DNA of 64,000 nucleotides from Streptomyces griseiscabiei (GCF_020010925.1 NZ_JAGJBZ010000001.1:1736001-1800000), one strand, 5' to 3'; shown: positions 38,998-47,844, numbered from the stretch's first letter. Notes: generated by a model from the letters alone, not told the origin. Numbers and translations: made by a program.

Positions 38998-39597
38998 CTA
39001 CGGGGTGGGGGCGGCGGTGGGCGCGGGCAGCGGGAGTTCCGCGCGGAGGGCGGCGATGTCCGGCTCCGGCTGGACACGGAAGGCGTTGATCGCCATCGCC
39101 ACGGTCTGGTACTGGCCGACGGTGTAGACGAGGTCGATGAGCTGCTCGGTGCCGAGCCGGTCCCGCAGCCGCTTCCAGGCGTCGTCGTCGAGGTCGGCGA
39201 CGCCGACCAGCTGGTCGGTGGCGAGCAGCAGCACCTGCTCGGTCTCGTCGAAGCCGGTCGGTACGGGGGTGCCGACGGCCCGGATCCCGGCGTCGGACAC
39301 ACCGGCCCGGCGGGCGATCCTGACGTGCTGCAGCCACTCGTACTCAGCCTGGGTCAGCCAGGCGACGCGCAGGATCACCAGCTCGCGGGCCCGGACGGAC
39401 AGCGTGTTCCTGCCCAGGACGTGGTTGCCGAAGACGAGGAAGCGGCGGAGCGCGTCCGGGTGCGCGGCGAGCGTCGTCCAGATCGCGTAGATCTCGCCGC
39501 CGGCCTCGGCGTTGCGGTACGGCTCCAGGGCCGTCAGCGCCTTCTCCGGGATGTCCGTCTCGGCCACGGGGGACAGTCGCGGCTCGGTTACAGGCAT
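38998..39597 (-). CDS. Carboxymuconolactone decarboxylase (CMD/AhpD-like) family protein
   Basis: 199-aa all-helical CMD-family protein. The core is LSVRARELVILRVAWLTQAE, then YEWLQHVRIARRAGVSD. The redox CxxC pair of AhpD is absent, so it is of the decarboxylase-like or uncharacterised catabolic type. A second helical segment (LIDLVYTVGQYQTVAMAINA) completes the fold. It is the first gene of a two-gene unit with FAH 1, behind a promoter carrying the shared operator. Divergent from the extradiol dioxygenase operon. Confidence 0.87.
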   Translation of the reverse strand: MPVTEPRLSPVAETDIPEKALTALEPYRNAEAGGEIYAIWTTLAAHPDALRRFLVFGNHVLGRNTLSVRARELVILRVAWLTQAEYEWLQHVRIARRAGVSDAGIRAVGTPVPTGFDETEQVLLLATDQLVGVADLDDDAWKRLRDRLGTEQLIDLVYTVGQYQTVAMAINAFRVQPEPDIAALRAELPLPAPTAAPTP

Positions 39598-39683
39598 GGG
39601 GTCGCCCTTCGTGACGGCCGGCGCCGTGCGGACGGGCGGCCGACGTCGTCGTGACGGCCGTGGAGCCGTCGTCGGATGCCCCG

Positions 39684-39713
39684 ACCGTAGATAGGTAGAA
39701 CTCTAACAGTCAA
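39684..39713 (-). promoter_or_regulatory. Promoter with shared operator for the CMD/FAH unit
   Basis: Minus strand: -35 TTGACT (39713-39708), 18-nt spacer, -10 TACGGT (39689-39684). The operator-like TAGAACTCTA at 39696-39705 lies in the spacer. Next to it GTCAAGGG/CCCTTGAC (39710-39731 region) forms a palindrome linking the two divergent -35 elements. Confidence 0.65.
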
Positions 39714-39727
39714 GGGCCTTGCGACCC

Positions 39728-39770
39728 TTGACGGGAACTTCGTCAGAGTCTTGATAATTAGAACTCTGAC
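39728..39770 (+). promoter_or_regulatory. Promoter with shared operator for the dioxygenase operon
   Basis: Plus strand: -35 TTGACG (39728-39733), -10 TTGATA (39751-39756, 17-nt spacing). The -10 is enclosed by perfect inverted 8-bp arms GTCAGAGT (39742-39749) and ACTCTGAC (39763-39770). The core TAGAACTCTG (39759-39768) matches the other two operators. Confidence 0.65.
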
Positions 39771-39838
39771 AACTAGCTTCGGGCAGTGGGCGGCCCATCG
39801 CGCTTGCACGGGCGGGGCCCCGACCAGTGGAGGTTCCG

Positions 39839-40768
39839 ATGAGTATTCGCAGCCTGGGCTATCTCGGCATCGGCACACCCGACCCGGACGGCTGGGTCGC
39901 GTACGCCGGTGACGTGATCGGCACCATGCCCGCCGGCCCGCCCGGCTCCCCCGGGGCACGGCTGCTGCGCCTGGACGAGCACCCCTACCGGTTCGCCGTC
40001 GGACCCGCCGAGTCCGGCGGTGTCACGTACATCGGCTGGGAGGCGGGCGACCGGGCGGGCCTGGAGCGGGTGGTGGAGCGGCTGCGCGCGCACGGCGTCG
40101 AGGTCCACGACGGTACGGCCGAGGAGTGCGCCGAGCGGCAGGTGGACCGCATGCTGTGGTTCGACGGGCCGTGCGCGGTGCGCACCGAGGTGTTCACCGG
40201 ACGCCGGGTCGCCGCGACCCCGTTCGTCTCCCCGCTCGGCGTCGGCTTCGTCACCGGCGACCAGGGCATGGGCCATGTGGTCCTCAAGTCCCCGCGGGCC
40301 CTGGCGGCGGTGGACTTCTACCGGGACGTCATGGGCTTCCGGCTCAGCGACGTGACGCATCTGCCGCTCGGCGGAATCTTCTACTTCATGGGCTGCAACC
40401 CGCGCCACCACAGCGTCGCCTTCGTCGAGTCCCGCAGACGCGAGGGCACCCACCATGTGCTGTGCGAGGTGGCGGACATGGACGAGGTCGGCCGCGCCCA
40501 CGACCGGGCCCGCGCGCACAAGGTCCCGCTGATGGCGACGCTCGGCCGGCACTCCAACGACGGGATGTTCTCCTTCTACATGCGCTCCCCCGCCGGATTC
40601 GGCATCGAGGTGGGCGCGGAGGGCCGCCGGGTCGACGACGAGACCTGGGTGAGCCGCGTCTACACGGCCGACATCTGGGGCCACCACGCCGTCGCGGACG
40701 GCGACGACGGATACGCCGGGACGGTCGCCACCGCCCGGACACCTGCGACGGACGGGACCGAGGGATGA
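39839..40768 (+). CDS. Type I extradiol dioxygenase (VOC family, BphC-like)
   Basis: 309-aa two-domain vicinal-oxygen-chelate protein of extradiol-dioxygenase size. Metal ligands are visible in the C-terminal domain: His in GMGHVVLKS, His in CNPRHHSVAF, and Glu in SPAGFGIEVG. The N-terminal domain (IRSLGYLGIGTPDPDGWVAY) is the degenerate half. It should cleave a catechol-type ring in the meta position with Fe(II). The ATG at 39839 has GGAGG five bases upstream. It overlaps the aldehyde dehydrogenase start (ATGA). Confidence 0.9.
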   Translation: MSIRSLGYLGIGTPDPDGWVAYAGDVIGTMPAGPPGSPGARLLRLDEHPYRFAVGPAESGGVTYIGWEAGDRAGLERVVERLRAHGVEVHDGTAEECAERQVDRMLWFDGPCAVRTEVFTGRRVAATPFVSPLGVGFVTGDQGMGHVVLKSPRALAAVDFYRDVMGFRLSDVTHLPLGGIFYFMGCNPRHHSVAFVESRRREGTHHVLCEVADMDEVGRAHDRARAHKVPLMATLGRHSNDGMFSFYMRSPAGFGIEVGAEGRRVDDETWVSRVYTADIWGHHAVADGDDGYAGTVATARTPATDGTEG

Positions 40769-42327
40769 ACGCGCTGCGCAGCTACGTACAGGACCGGTGG
40801 CACACCCCCACCGAGGCGGGGACACCCGTCCGCCACGCCGTCACCGGCGAGGTGGTCGCCCATGTCTCCTCGGCCGGCGTCGACATGGCCGCCGCGCTCC
40901 ACCACGCCCGCACGGTCGGCGGCCCCGCGCTCCGCGCCCTCTCCTTCCACCGGCGCGCCCGGCTCCTCACCGACCTCGCGGCCGAGCTGCGCGGCCACCG
41001 CGAGGAGTTGTACGCGCTGTCCGCCACCACGGGCGCCACGCTCTTCGACTCGAAGTACGACATCGACGGCGGTCTGCGGGTCGTGCGGTACTACGCGGCC
41101 CTGGGCGGGCGCGAACTGCCCGGCGGCGACGAGGGGTCGGTCTACGTCGAGGGGGAGCACGAGAGCCTGGGCCGGGACGGAACCTTCCTCGGCGGACACA
41201 TCGCCACTCCCCTGCGGGGCGCCGCCGTCCAGATCAACGCGTACAACTTCCCCGTCTGGGCGCCCCTGGAGAAGCTCGCCCCGGCGGTGCTGGCCGGTGT
41301 GCCGAGCCTGATCAAGCCCGCGACCCAGACCGCCCAGCTCACCAGCCGGCTCGTCGAACTCGTCGTGGAGTCGGGCCTGTTGCCGCCGGGCAGTCTGCAG
41401 TTCGTGTGCGGCGGCGCGGGCGATCTGCTCGACCATGTCACCGAACAGGACCTGGTGTCGTTCACCGGCTCGGCGGCCACCGCGGAGCGGCTGCGGACCC
41501 ATCCGGCGGTGGTCCGGCAGGCCGTGCGCTTCAACGCCGAGGCGGACTCGGTCAACTGCTCGGTGCTCGGCCCGGACGCCACCCCCGGCACCCCCGAATT
41601 CGACCTGTACGTCGACCAGTTGGTCACCGAGATGACGGTGAAGGCCGGGCAGAAGTGCACCGCGATCCGTCGCGCACTCGTCCCGGCCGCGCTGATGGAC
41701 GCGGTGAGCGAGGCCGCCGCCGCCCGGCTGGCCGAGGTGGTCGTGGGCGACCCGGCCGACCCTTCCGTGCGCATGGGCGCGCTGGCGAGCCTCGGGCAGC
41801 GCGAGGAGGTGCGCCGCCGTGTGAAGACGCTGCTGGACTCGGCGCGGCTCGTCTCGGGCGACCCGGACCACGGGGAGTTCACCGGGGCCGACGGCGAGCG
41901 CGGGGCGTTCCTCACCCCGCTGCTGCTGCGCTGCGACGACCCCGGCGCCACCGCCCCGCACGAGGTGGAGGCGTTCGGCCCGGTCAGCACGCTGATCCCG
42001 TACACCTCGCCGGAGCACGCCGTCTTCCTCGCCGCCCGGGGGCGGGGCAGCCTCGCCGCGTCCGTGGTCACCGGGGACGCGGACTTCGCCCGCCGTACGG
42101 TCGTCGGGCTCGCCCCGTGGCACGGCCGGGTCCTCGTCCTGGACGCCGGCTCCGCGAAGTCGTCCACCGGCCACGGCGCGCCGCTGCCCGCGCTGATCCA
42201 CGGCGGCCCCGGCCGGGCCGGCGGGGGTGAGGAGCTGGGCGGGATGCGCGGCGTCCTGCACCATATGCGGCGCACGGCCGTGCAGGGCGGCCCCCGGATG
42301 CTGACGGCGCTCACCGGGCGCGCGTAG
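40765..42327 (+). CDS. PaaZ/BoxD-like aldehyde dehydrogenase
   Basis: 520-aa aldehyde dehydrogenase of the subgroup found in PaaZ and BoxD (3,4-dehydroadipyl-CoA semialdehyde dehydrogenase). It has PLRGAAVQINAYNFPVWAPL, IKPATQTAQLTSRLV, FTGSAATAERL, the general-base glutamate in FNAEADSVNC, and the catalytic Cys in KAGQKCTAIRRAL. The hydratase domain of full-length PaaZ is absent. It oxidises a ring-cleavage semialdehyde, perhaps CoA-bound. Translationally coupled to the dioxygenase. Confidence 0.9.
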   Translation: MNALRSYVQDRWHTPTEAGTPVRHAVTGEVVAHVSSAGVDMAAALHHARTVGGPALRALSFHRRARLLTDLAAELRGHREELYALSATTGATLFDSKYDIDGGLRVVRYYAALGGRELPGGDEGSVYVEGEHESLGRDGTFLGGHIATPLRGAAVQINAYNFPVWAPLEKLAPAVLAGVPSLIKPATQTAQLTSRLVELVVESGLLPPGSLQFVCGGAGDLLDHVTEQDLVSFTGSAATAERLRTHPAVVRQAVRFNAEADSVNCSVLGPDATPGTPEFDLYVDQLVTEMTVKAGQKCTAIRRALVPAALMDAVSEAAAARLAEVVVGDPADPSVRMGALASLGQREEVRRRVKTLLDSARLVSGDPDHGEFTGADGERGAFLTPLLLRCDDPGATAPHEVEAFGPVSTLIPYTSPEHAVFLAARGRGSLAASVVTGDADFARRTVVGLAPWHGRVLVLDAGSAKSSTGHGAPLPALIHGGPGRAGGGEELGGMRGVLHHMRRTAVQGGPRMLTALTGRA

Positions 42328-42387
42328 CCGGACGCCACCCCGGACGCCGCAAGACGCCGTACACCGCTGAACGACGGAGACCTCCCC

Positions 42388-43332
42388 ATGACCTTTTCCC
42401 TGGCCACCCTGCGCGTCGACGGCAGGCCCACCCCCGTGCTGTGCCTCGACGGCCATCCGTGGGCGCTGGCGGACGTCGCCCCCGAGTCGCTCCAGCCGGA
42501 GCCGGCACGCGGTCTGATGAACGTCTTCGACCACTGGGAGCGGACCGAGCCGATCCTCGTCGAGGCGGCCGGGCGGCTCGCCGACGACACGGACACCACG
42601 CCACCGCTGCCCTCCCCGTCCGTGCTGGAGGACGTCCTCACGCCTCTCCGGTACCCCCGCAAGGTCGTGATGACCGGCGCCAACTACTACGACCACATGG
42701 AGCAGGACGGCGGTCACACCGACTGGGAGAAGGACAAGAAGATCCCTCTGTTCTTCTTCAAGCCGCCGACCACCTCGCTGGTCGGTCCGGGCAGGACGGT
42801 CCGCTATCCCGAGCAGACGGAGAAGTTCGACTACGAGCTCGAACTCGCCGTCGTCATCGGCAGGCGGGGGCGTCGTCTGACGCCGGAGAACGCCATGGAG
42901 CATGTCGCCGGGTACACGATCGCGCTCGACCTCTCCGCCCGCGACTGGCAGCGGCACCCCCAGCACCTGGTGAAGTTCGACCTGTTCGGCGGCAAGGCCT
43001 TCGACGACAGCTGCCCGCTCGGCCCGGCGATCGTCCCGGCCCGGTACGTGGACGTGGACGAGCTGCGCCTGCGGTTCTGGCTCAACGGCGAGCCCCGGCA
43101 GGACGCCCGCACCCGGGACATGATCTGGTCCGTCCCCGAGCAGTTGGTGAAGATCACCGAGCATCTGACGCTGGAGCCGGGCGACGTGGTCTCCACCGGC
43201 ACCCCGGCCGGCGTCGGCCTCGGCACCGGCCGGTGGATGAAGGTCGGCGACCTGCTGGAGGGCGAGATCACCGGACTCGGACGCCTCACCGTCGAGATCG
43301 TCGAGGGAAAGGCCGAGGAAGCGAGCGCGTAG
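42388..43332 (+). CDS. Fumarylacetoacetate hydrolase family protein 2
   Basis: 314-aa FAH-fold enzyme, different from FAH 1. It has KVVMTGANYYDHMEQ, FFFKPPTTSLVGPG, metal-ligand glutamates in FDYELELAVVIGRRG, and the C-terminal GDVVSTGTPAGVGLGTGRWM. Third gene of the plus-strand operon, 60 bp after the aldehyde dehydrogenase and with a GGAG RBS. It is likely a hydratase or hydrolase acting on the ring-cleavage product. Confidence 0.9.
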   Translation: MTFSLATLRVDGRPTPVLCLDGHPWALADVAPESLQPEPARGLMNVFDHWERTEPILVEAAGRLADDTDTTPPLPSPSVLEDVLTPLRYPRKVVMTGANYYDHMEQDGGHTDWEKDKKIPLFFFKPPTTSLVGPGRTVRYPEQTEKFDYELELAVVIGRRGRRLTPENAMEHVAGYTIALDLSARDWQRHPQHLVKFDLFGGKAFDDSCPLGPAIVPARYVDVDELRLRFWLNGEPRQDARTRDMIWSVPEQLVKITEHLTLEPGDVVSTGTPAGVGLGTGRWMKVGDLLEGEITGLGRLTVEIVEGKAEEASA

Positions 43333-43395
43333 GCCCGGGGCCCCGGGCTGTGCCCCTTGACGCCGCTCGCCGCAGATAGCAACACTTCTCGACGA

Positions 43396-43411
43396 GTTTC
43401 CAACAGGAAAC
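43396..43411. promoter_or_regulatory. Palindrome upstream of the GH43 gene
   Basis: GTTTCC-AACA-GGAAAC, perfect 6-bp arms, lies 38 bp before the TTG start at 43449. Candidate operator for a sugar-responsive regulator; no other evidence. Confidence 0.35.
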
Positions 43412-43448
43412 CTCAGAAGGTCGCAGCGCTGGAGCCCTGGAGGTCGGC

Positions 43449-45557
43449 TTGCAGGAGTACGCCGGATACGTCTTCGTCTACTTCACCGGCGAGGGCAGCC
43501 CGGACGGCGAGCGGATCAGGTTCGCGCTCAGCCGGGGCGACGACCCGCTGCGCTGGCGCGAGCTCAACGGCGGCGCGCCGGTGCTCACCTCGGACCTCGG
43601 GACACGCGGACTGCGTGATCCGTTCGTCGTCCGCGCCCCGGAGGGCGACCGGTTCTTCCTGATCGCCACCGATCTCAGGATGCACGGCGAACCGGACGGC
43701 GACTGGGACCGGGTGCAGCGCACCGGCAGCACCGCCCTCATGGTCTGGGAGAGCACCGACCTGGTGCACTGGGGCGACCCCCGCCCGGTGCGTGTCGCCC
43801 CGGACACCGCCGGGAACGTCTGGGCCCCGGAGGCCTGCTACGACCCCGACCTCGGCGCGTACGTCGTCTTCTGGGCGTCGAAGCTGTACGCGCAGGACGA
43901 CCCGGACCACACCGCCGACACCCACAACCGGATGCTGTACGCGACCACCCGGGACTTCCGGGTCTTCAGCGAGCCCCGGCTCTGGCACGACCCCGGCCAC
44001 TCGGTCATCGACTCGACCGTCGTCCGGCACGACGGCACCTGGTACCGCTTCACCAAGGACGAGCGTGCCCACTCCCCCGCCGCGCCCGGCGGCAAGTTCC
44101 TCACCGTGGAGAAGTCGACGGAACTGCGCGACCCGTCGTACACCTTCGTGGCCGACCGGGTCGGGCAGGGGGCGATCGAGCAGGGCGAGGGGCCGATCGT
44201 CTTCCGGTCGAACTCCGACGACCACACGTGGTACCTGTTCATCGACGAGTTCAGCGGGCGTGGCTACGTCCCCTTCATGACCGACGATCTCGGCTCCGGC
44301 ACGTGGACGCCGTGCGAGGACCACGCGCTGCCGCCGGGCGCCCGGCACGGTTCGGTGCTGCCGGTGACGCGCGCCGAGTACGAGCGGCTCCTCGTCGCGT
44401 GGGCACCGAGGGCGTCCGTGGTCGACGCCACCGTGCCGGGGGACGGACTGAAGGCGTACGCGCTCGTCGACGACGTCGCCTCGAAGGTCGTCCTGCCCCT
44501 GCACCCGGGCGTCGAACTCGACGGTCTCGCACCGGAGTTCGTCCTGTCGGCGGGCGCCCGGACCGACCCGCCGTCCGGCACCCCGCGCGACTTCCGCGCC
44601 CCTCGGCGGTACACCGTCACAGCCCCCGACGGGACCGCCCGCGCCTGGACGGTCGAGGCCGTGCCCATGCGCAGCCCCCTCCTGCCGGGGCTGTACGCCG
44701 ACCCCAACATCCAGGAGTTCCACGGCCGCTACTACCTCTACCCGACGACGGACGGCTTCGAGGGCTGGGGCGGCACCCGGTTCGAGGTGTTCTCCTCCGA
44801 CGACCTGGTCACCTGGGAGAACCACGGAGTCGTCCTCGACCTGGAGTCGGATGTGGGCTGGGCGGACCGCCACGCCTGGGCGCCGGCCGCCGGGGAGCGC
44901 GACGGGTCGTACTACTTCTACTTCTGCGCGGACCAGCAGATCGGCGTGGCCGTGGCGGACAGTCCGACCGGGCCCTTCAAGGACGCCCTGGACCGGCCGC
45001 TCATCGGGCGCCACGACTACGAGGGCCAGATGATCGACCCGGCCGTCTTCCAGGACGACGACGGCACGGCGTACCTCTACTGGGGCAACTGCGAGGCCTA
45101 CGGTGTGCCGCTCGGCGCGGACATGGTGTCCTTCGACCCGGCGCGGGTGCGGCGGTTCACGCCCGACGGGTTCCGGGAGGGTGCCTTCGTCATCAAGCGG
45201 CGGGGCGTCTACTACTTCATGTGGTCGGAGGACGACACCCGCAGCGAGGACTACCGCGTCGCCTACGCCACCGGCCCCTCCCCGCTGGGCCCCTGGACCA
45301 AGAAGGGGGTGATCCTGCGGAAGCGCACGGAGCACGGGATCCTCGCGACCGGTCACCACACGGTCGTGAACGTCCCCGGCACCGACGACTGGTTCATCTG
45401 CTACCACCGGTTCGCGATTCCCGGCCCCGGTACTGCGCGCGGCGACGGCACGCACCGCGAATCCACCCTGGACCGGCTGGTGTTCGCGGCGGACGGCTCG
45501 ATCGAGGAGGTCGTGCCGACACTGGAGTCCATCGGGCCGGTGATCGGTCCAGCGTGA
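43449..45557 (+). CDS. Two-domain family 43 glycosyl hydrolase
   Basis: 702-aa protein with two five-bladed-propeller GH43-like domains. Domain 1 (about 1-300) has RGLRDPFVVRAPEGDRFF and GNVWAPEACYDPDLGAYVVF. Domain 2 (about 405-700) has GLYADPNIQEFHGRYYLYP with the catalytic Asp, GQMIDPAVFQDDDGTAYLYW with the pKa-modulating Asp, and FREGAFVIKRRGVYYFMWS with the acid Glu. A linker resembling a beta-sandwich joins them. Likely acts on alpha-L-arabinofuranosides, beta-xylosides or similar. No signal peptide, so cytosolic or mis-started. The TTG at 43449 has GGAGG five bases upstream; no ATG fits. Confidence 0.82.
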   Translation: MQEYAGYVFVYFTGEGSPDGERIRFALSRGDDPLRWRELNGGAPVLTSDLGTRGLRDPFVVRAPEGDRFFLIATDLRMHGEPDGDWDRVQRTGSTALMVWESTDLVHWGDPRPVRVAPDTAGNVWAPEACYDPDLGAYVVFWASKLYAQDDPDHTADTHNRMLYATTRDFRVFSEPRLWHDPGHSVIDSTVVRHDGTWYRFTKDERAHSPAAPGGKFLTVEKSTELRDPSYTFVADRVGQGAIEQGEGPIVFRSNSDDHTWYLFIDEFSGRGYVPFMTDDLGSGTWTPCEDHALPPGARHGSVLPVTRAEYERLLVAWAPRASVVDATVPGDGLKAYALVDDVASKVVLPLHPGVELDGLAPEFVLSAGARTDPPSGTPRDFRAPRRYTVTAPDGTARAWTVEAVPMRSPLLPGLYADPNIQEFHGRYYLYPTTDGFEGWGGTRFEVFSSDDLVTWENHGVVLDLESDVGWADRHAWAPAAGERDGSYYFYFCADQQIGVAVADSPTGPFKDALDRPLIGRHDYEGQMIDPAVFQDDDGTAYLYWGNCEAYGVPLGADMVSFDPARVRRFTPDGFREGAFVIKRRGVYYFMWSEDDTRSEDYRVAYATGPSPLGPWTKKGVILRKRTEHGILATGHHTVVNVPGTDDWFICYHRFAIPGPGTARGDGTHRESTLDRLVFAADGSIEEVVPTLESIGPVIGPA

Positions 45558-45563
45558 CGGTGA

Positions 45564-46499
45564 TCAGTCCAGTGTGACGGTGGCGGCGACCGGCAGGTGG
45601 TCGCTGCCGGTCGCGGGGAGCGCGCGGATGCCGGTGACGGTCGCCGAGCGGGCCATGACCTGGTCGATCCGGGTGAGCGGGAAGCCTGCCGGGTAGCTGA
45701 AGGCGAAACCGCGTTCCGCCACGTTCAACCGGGAGGTCAGGGGCGTCAGTCCACGGTCGTCGACCGTGCCGTTGAGGTCGCCGAGCAGGATCACCGGGTT
45801 CCGTCGTTCGGCGGCGACGGCCCGGCCCAGCAGCCCCGCGCTCTCGTCCCGCCGCTGGGAGGCCAGTCCGCCGGGGCCCACGCGGACGGAGGGCAGATGG
45901 GCGACGTACGCGGCGATGTCGCCGTGCGGGGTGCGGACCACCGCGCGCAGCCCGCGGCTCCACTCCTCCGCGATCCCCCGCGGCTTGATGTCGAGCAGCC
46001 GTGCCTCGGTGAGGGGGTGCTTCGACCAGAGGCCCACGGTGCCCCGGACCGCGTGGTGCGGGTAGTCCGGGGCGAGGGTTTCCTCGTAGGCGGGCAGCGC
46101 CTCGGGGACCAGTTCCTGCAGCGCGACGAGATCGGGGCCCGCGTCGGCGAGGGCGCGGGCGGTGCCCGCCGGGTCGGTGTTCTCGTCGCTGACGTTGTGC
46201 TGCACCACGACCAGATGGCGCGGGCCGGGCTTCGCACCGGGCAGCAGCAGCCCGCCGAAGGTGTACGTCCAGGCCGCCACCGGCAGCAGCAGGGCCAGCA
46301 GCGCGACGGCCGAGCGGTGCAACAGGCCGAGGCCGAGCAGGGCGACGGCGACCAGGCCGAGCCAGGGCAGGAACGCCTCCAGCAGACTGCCCGCGCGGCC
46401 CACGGAGTTGGGGACCGCCCGGGGGAAGAACAGCAGCGCGGCCGTCAGCACCGCCACCGCGGCGAGCACCCGTCCCGGGCCGGGGCGGTCCGGCCTCAC
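45564..46499 (-). CDS. Membrane-anchored endonuclease/exonuclease/phosphatase family protein
   Basis: 311-aa protein. Three N-terminal membrane helices (VLAAVAVLTAALLFFP; LLEAFLPWLGLVAVALLGLG; SAVALLALLLPVAAWTYTF) precede an EEP domain facing the outside. Catalytic motifs are VVVQHNVSDENTD, ALQELVPEA, RGTVGLWSKHPL, VILLGDLNGTVDD and GSDHLPVAA. It probably hydrolyses a phosphodiester or phosphoester (DNA, lipid or inositol phosphate). GTG start at 46499 overlaps the LysR stop as GTGA. Convergent with GH43 with a 6-bp gap. Confidence 0.87.
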   Translation of the reverse strand: MRPDRPGPGRVLAAVAVLTAALLFFPRAVPNSVGRAGSLLEAFLPWLGLVAVALLGLGLLHRSAVALLALLLPVAAWTYTFGGLLLPGAKPGPRHLVVVQHNVSDENTDPAGTARALADAGPDLVALQELVPEALPAYEETLAPDYPHHAVRGTVGLWSKHPLTEARLLDIKPRGIAEEWSRGLRAVVRTPHGDIAAYVAHLPSVRVGPGGLASQRRDESAGLLGRAVAAERRNPVILLGDLNGTVDDRGLTPLTSRLNVAERGFAFSYPAGFPLTRIDQVMARSATVTGIRALPATGSDHLPVAATVTLD

Positions 46500-47410
46500 G
46501 CGGTCGCCGCCGTGTGCGGGGTCTTCCGCGCGTACTGGGCGAAGGCACGTGCCCTGCGGGTGGGCGTGACGCTCGCGGCGTGGGCGATCACGACCCTGAC
46601 CTCCTCCAGCGGATCGCTGATCGGTACCGCCGCCAGGGGCAGGCCCTCGAAGCTGGTGTCGGTGGGCCAGCGCTGGATCAGCAGCGAGTAGCCGAGCCCT
46701 CGGGCGACCAGGCTGCGCACGGCCTCGATGGAGGAGGTGCGGTGACGGATGTTCGGTCTGACGCCGACGCTGTGCATCCAGCGGTCGGCGTTGGCCGGGG
46801 CGGGCGGCACCGCGTACATGATCAGGGGCTCGTCGGCGAGTTCGGTCAGGGAGACGGCGTCCCGCCCGGCCAGGGGGTGTCCCGGCGCGAGGATCACATA
46901 CGGCTTGTTCGCCCGCACGGTGGCGCACGTCAGGCCCGTCTCGGCGCCGGTCTCGTACAACAGGCCCAGGTCGCAGGCGCCGTCGAGGAGGGCCTGCCGG
47001 ATCTCCTCCTGGGAGCCGTCGACGAAGTGCAGGTCGACATCGGGGTGGAGCCGGGTGAAGCCGTCGAGGAGGGGTGGGATCAGGAACGGGGAGAGGGTGG
47101 TGTAGCAGCCGATCGTCAGCCGGCCGGCGAGCTGCCCCTCCTCGGCCCTGGCGTCGGCCTTCAGGTCCTCGGCGCGGGCGAGGACGGCCTGGGCGTGGGC
47201 GAGGACCCGGGTGCCGGCCTCGGTGAGGAAGACGCCCTTGGCCCGCCGCCGGACGAGGAGTTGCACACCGAGCCGGCGTTCCAGGTCGGCGATCGCGGTG
47301 GAGATGCCCGCCTGGGAGGCGTGGCAGCGCACGGCGGCGGCGCTCATGGAGCCCGTGTCCGCGACGGCCACGAAGTACTCCAGCTGCCGGAGCGAGAAGT
47401 CGGCGGTCAT
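46496..47410 (-). CDS. LysR-family transcriptional regulator
   Basis: 304-aa LysR protein. The N-terminal HTH is FSLRQLEYFVAVADTGSMSA, then AAVRCHASQAGISTAIADLE. An inducer-binding domain follows (GRLTIGCYTTLSPFLIPPLL; DLGLLYETG). Located between ArsR and the EEP gene on the same strand; the target is unclear because no divergent catabolic gene is adjacent. Start ATG 47410. Confidence 0.92.
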   Translation of the reverse strand: MTADFSLRQLEYFVAVADTGSMSAAAVRCHASQAGISTAIADLERRLGVQLLVRRRAKGVFLTEAGTRVLAHAQAVLARAEDLKADARAEEGQLAGRLTIGCYTTLSPFLIPPLLDGFTRLHPDVDLHFVDGSQEEIRQALLDGACDLGLLYETGAETGLTCATVRANKPYVILAPGHPLAGRDAVSLTELADEPLIMYAVPPAPANADRWMHSVGVRPNIRHRTSSIEAVRSLVARGLGYSLLIQRWPTDTSFEGLPLAAVPISDPLEEVRVVIAHAASVTPTRRARAFAQYARKTPHTAATA

Positions 47411-47420
47411 GGGCCCGTCC

Positions 47421-47780
47421 TCAGTCGTGCGGCGCCTGGCCGCTGACCCGGTGGTCCGCGTGGCTGAGCGCCTCCACGACCAGGCGCCGCAGGTGCCCGT
47501 CGCCGAGGCGGTAGTGGATGTGCCGCCCTTCCCGGCGGGTGTCCACGAGTCCGGCCAGCCGCAGCTTGGCCAGGTGCTGGCTGACGGCCGTGCGGGACGC
47601 CTCGCAGCGCTCGGCCAGGGAGCCGACGTCCGACTCGCCCTGCGCGAGCAGCCACAGCAGATGCAGCCGGGTGACGTCGGAGAGCATCGCGAACACTCCG
47701 GTCGCCTCGATGAGCCGTGCGCTGTCGGGGGCGCGCAGATGCGCACCGGACGCAGGTGAGACGGCATGGCGTTCAGGCAT
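47421..47780 (-). CDS. ArsR-family regulator, probable metal sensor
   Basis: 119-aa winged-helix protein: FAMLSDVTRLHLLWLLAQGE, SDVGSLAERCEASRTAVSQH, LAKLRLAGLVDTRREGRHIH. Its C-terminal helix carries His and acidic residues (HLRRLVVEALSHADHR) as in NmtR/KmtR/CzrA-type sensors of Ni, Co or Zn. Divergent from an MFS protein with a His-rich tail, with an operator overlapping that promoter. The start at 47780 is preferred over a frame that extends into the palindromic repeat. Confidence 0.88.
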   Translation of the reverse strand: MPERHAVSPASGAHLRAPDSARLIEATGVFAMLSDVTRLHLLWLLAQGESDVGSLAERCEASRTAVSQHLAKLRLAGLVDTRREGRHIHYRLGDGHLRRLVVEALSHADHRVSGQAPHD

Positions 47781-47844
47781 GTGCCCAGCGTAGGCGCTCC
47801 GCTGGTTGAGCAGGGGGTCGGCTTTTGGCTGCGGGTCGGTTGTG

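Noticed and set aside
40660..43164. 834-codon minus-strand frame opposite the aldehyde dehydrogenase and FAH genes
   Set aside because: Antisense shadow; the plus strand holds coupled, recognisable enzymes with RBSs.
43413..45455. 680-codon minus-strand frame opposite the GH43 gene
   Set aside because: Val/Gly/Arg-rich shadow with no domain; GH43 motifs lie on the plus strand.
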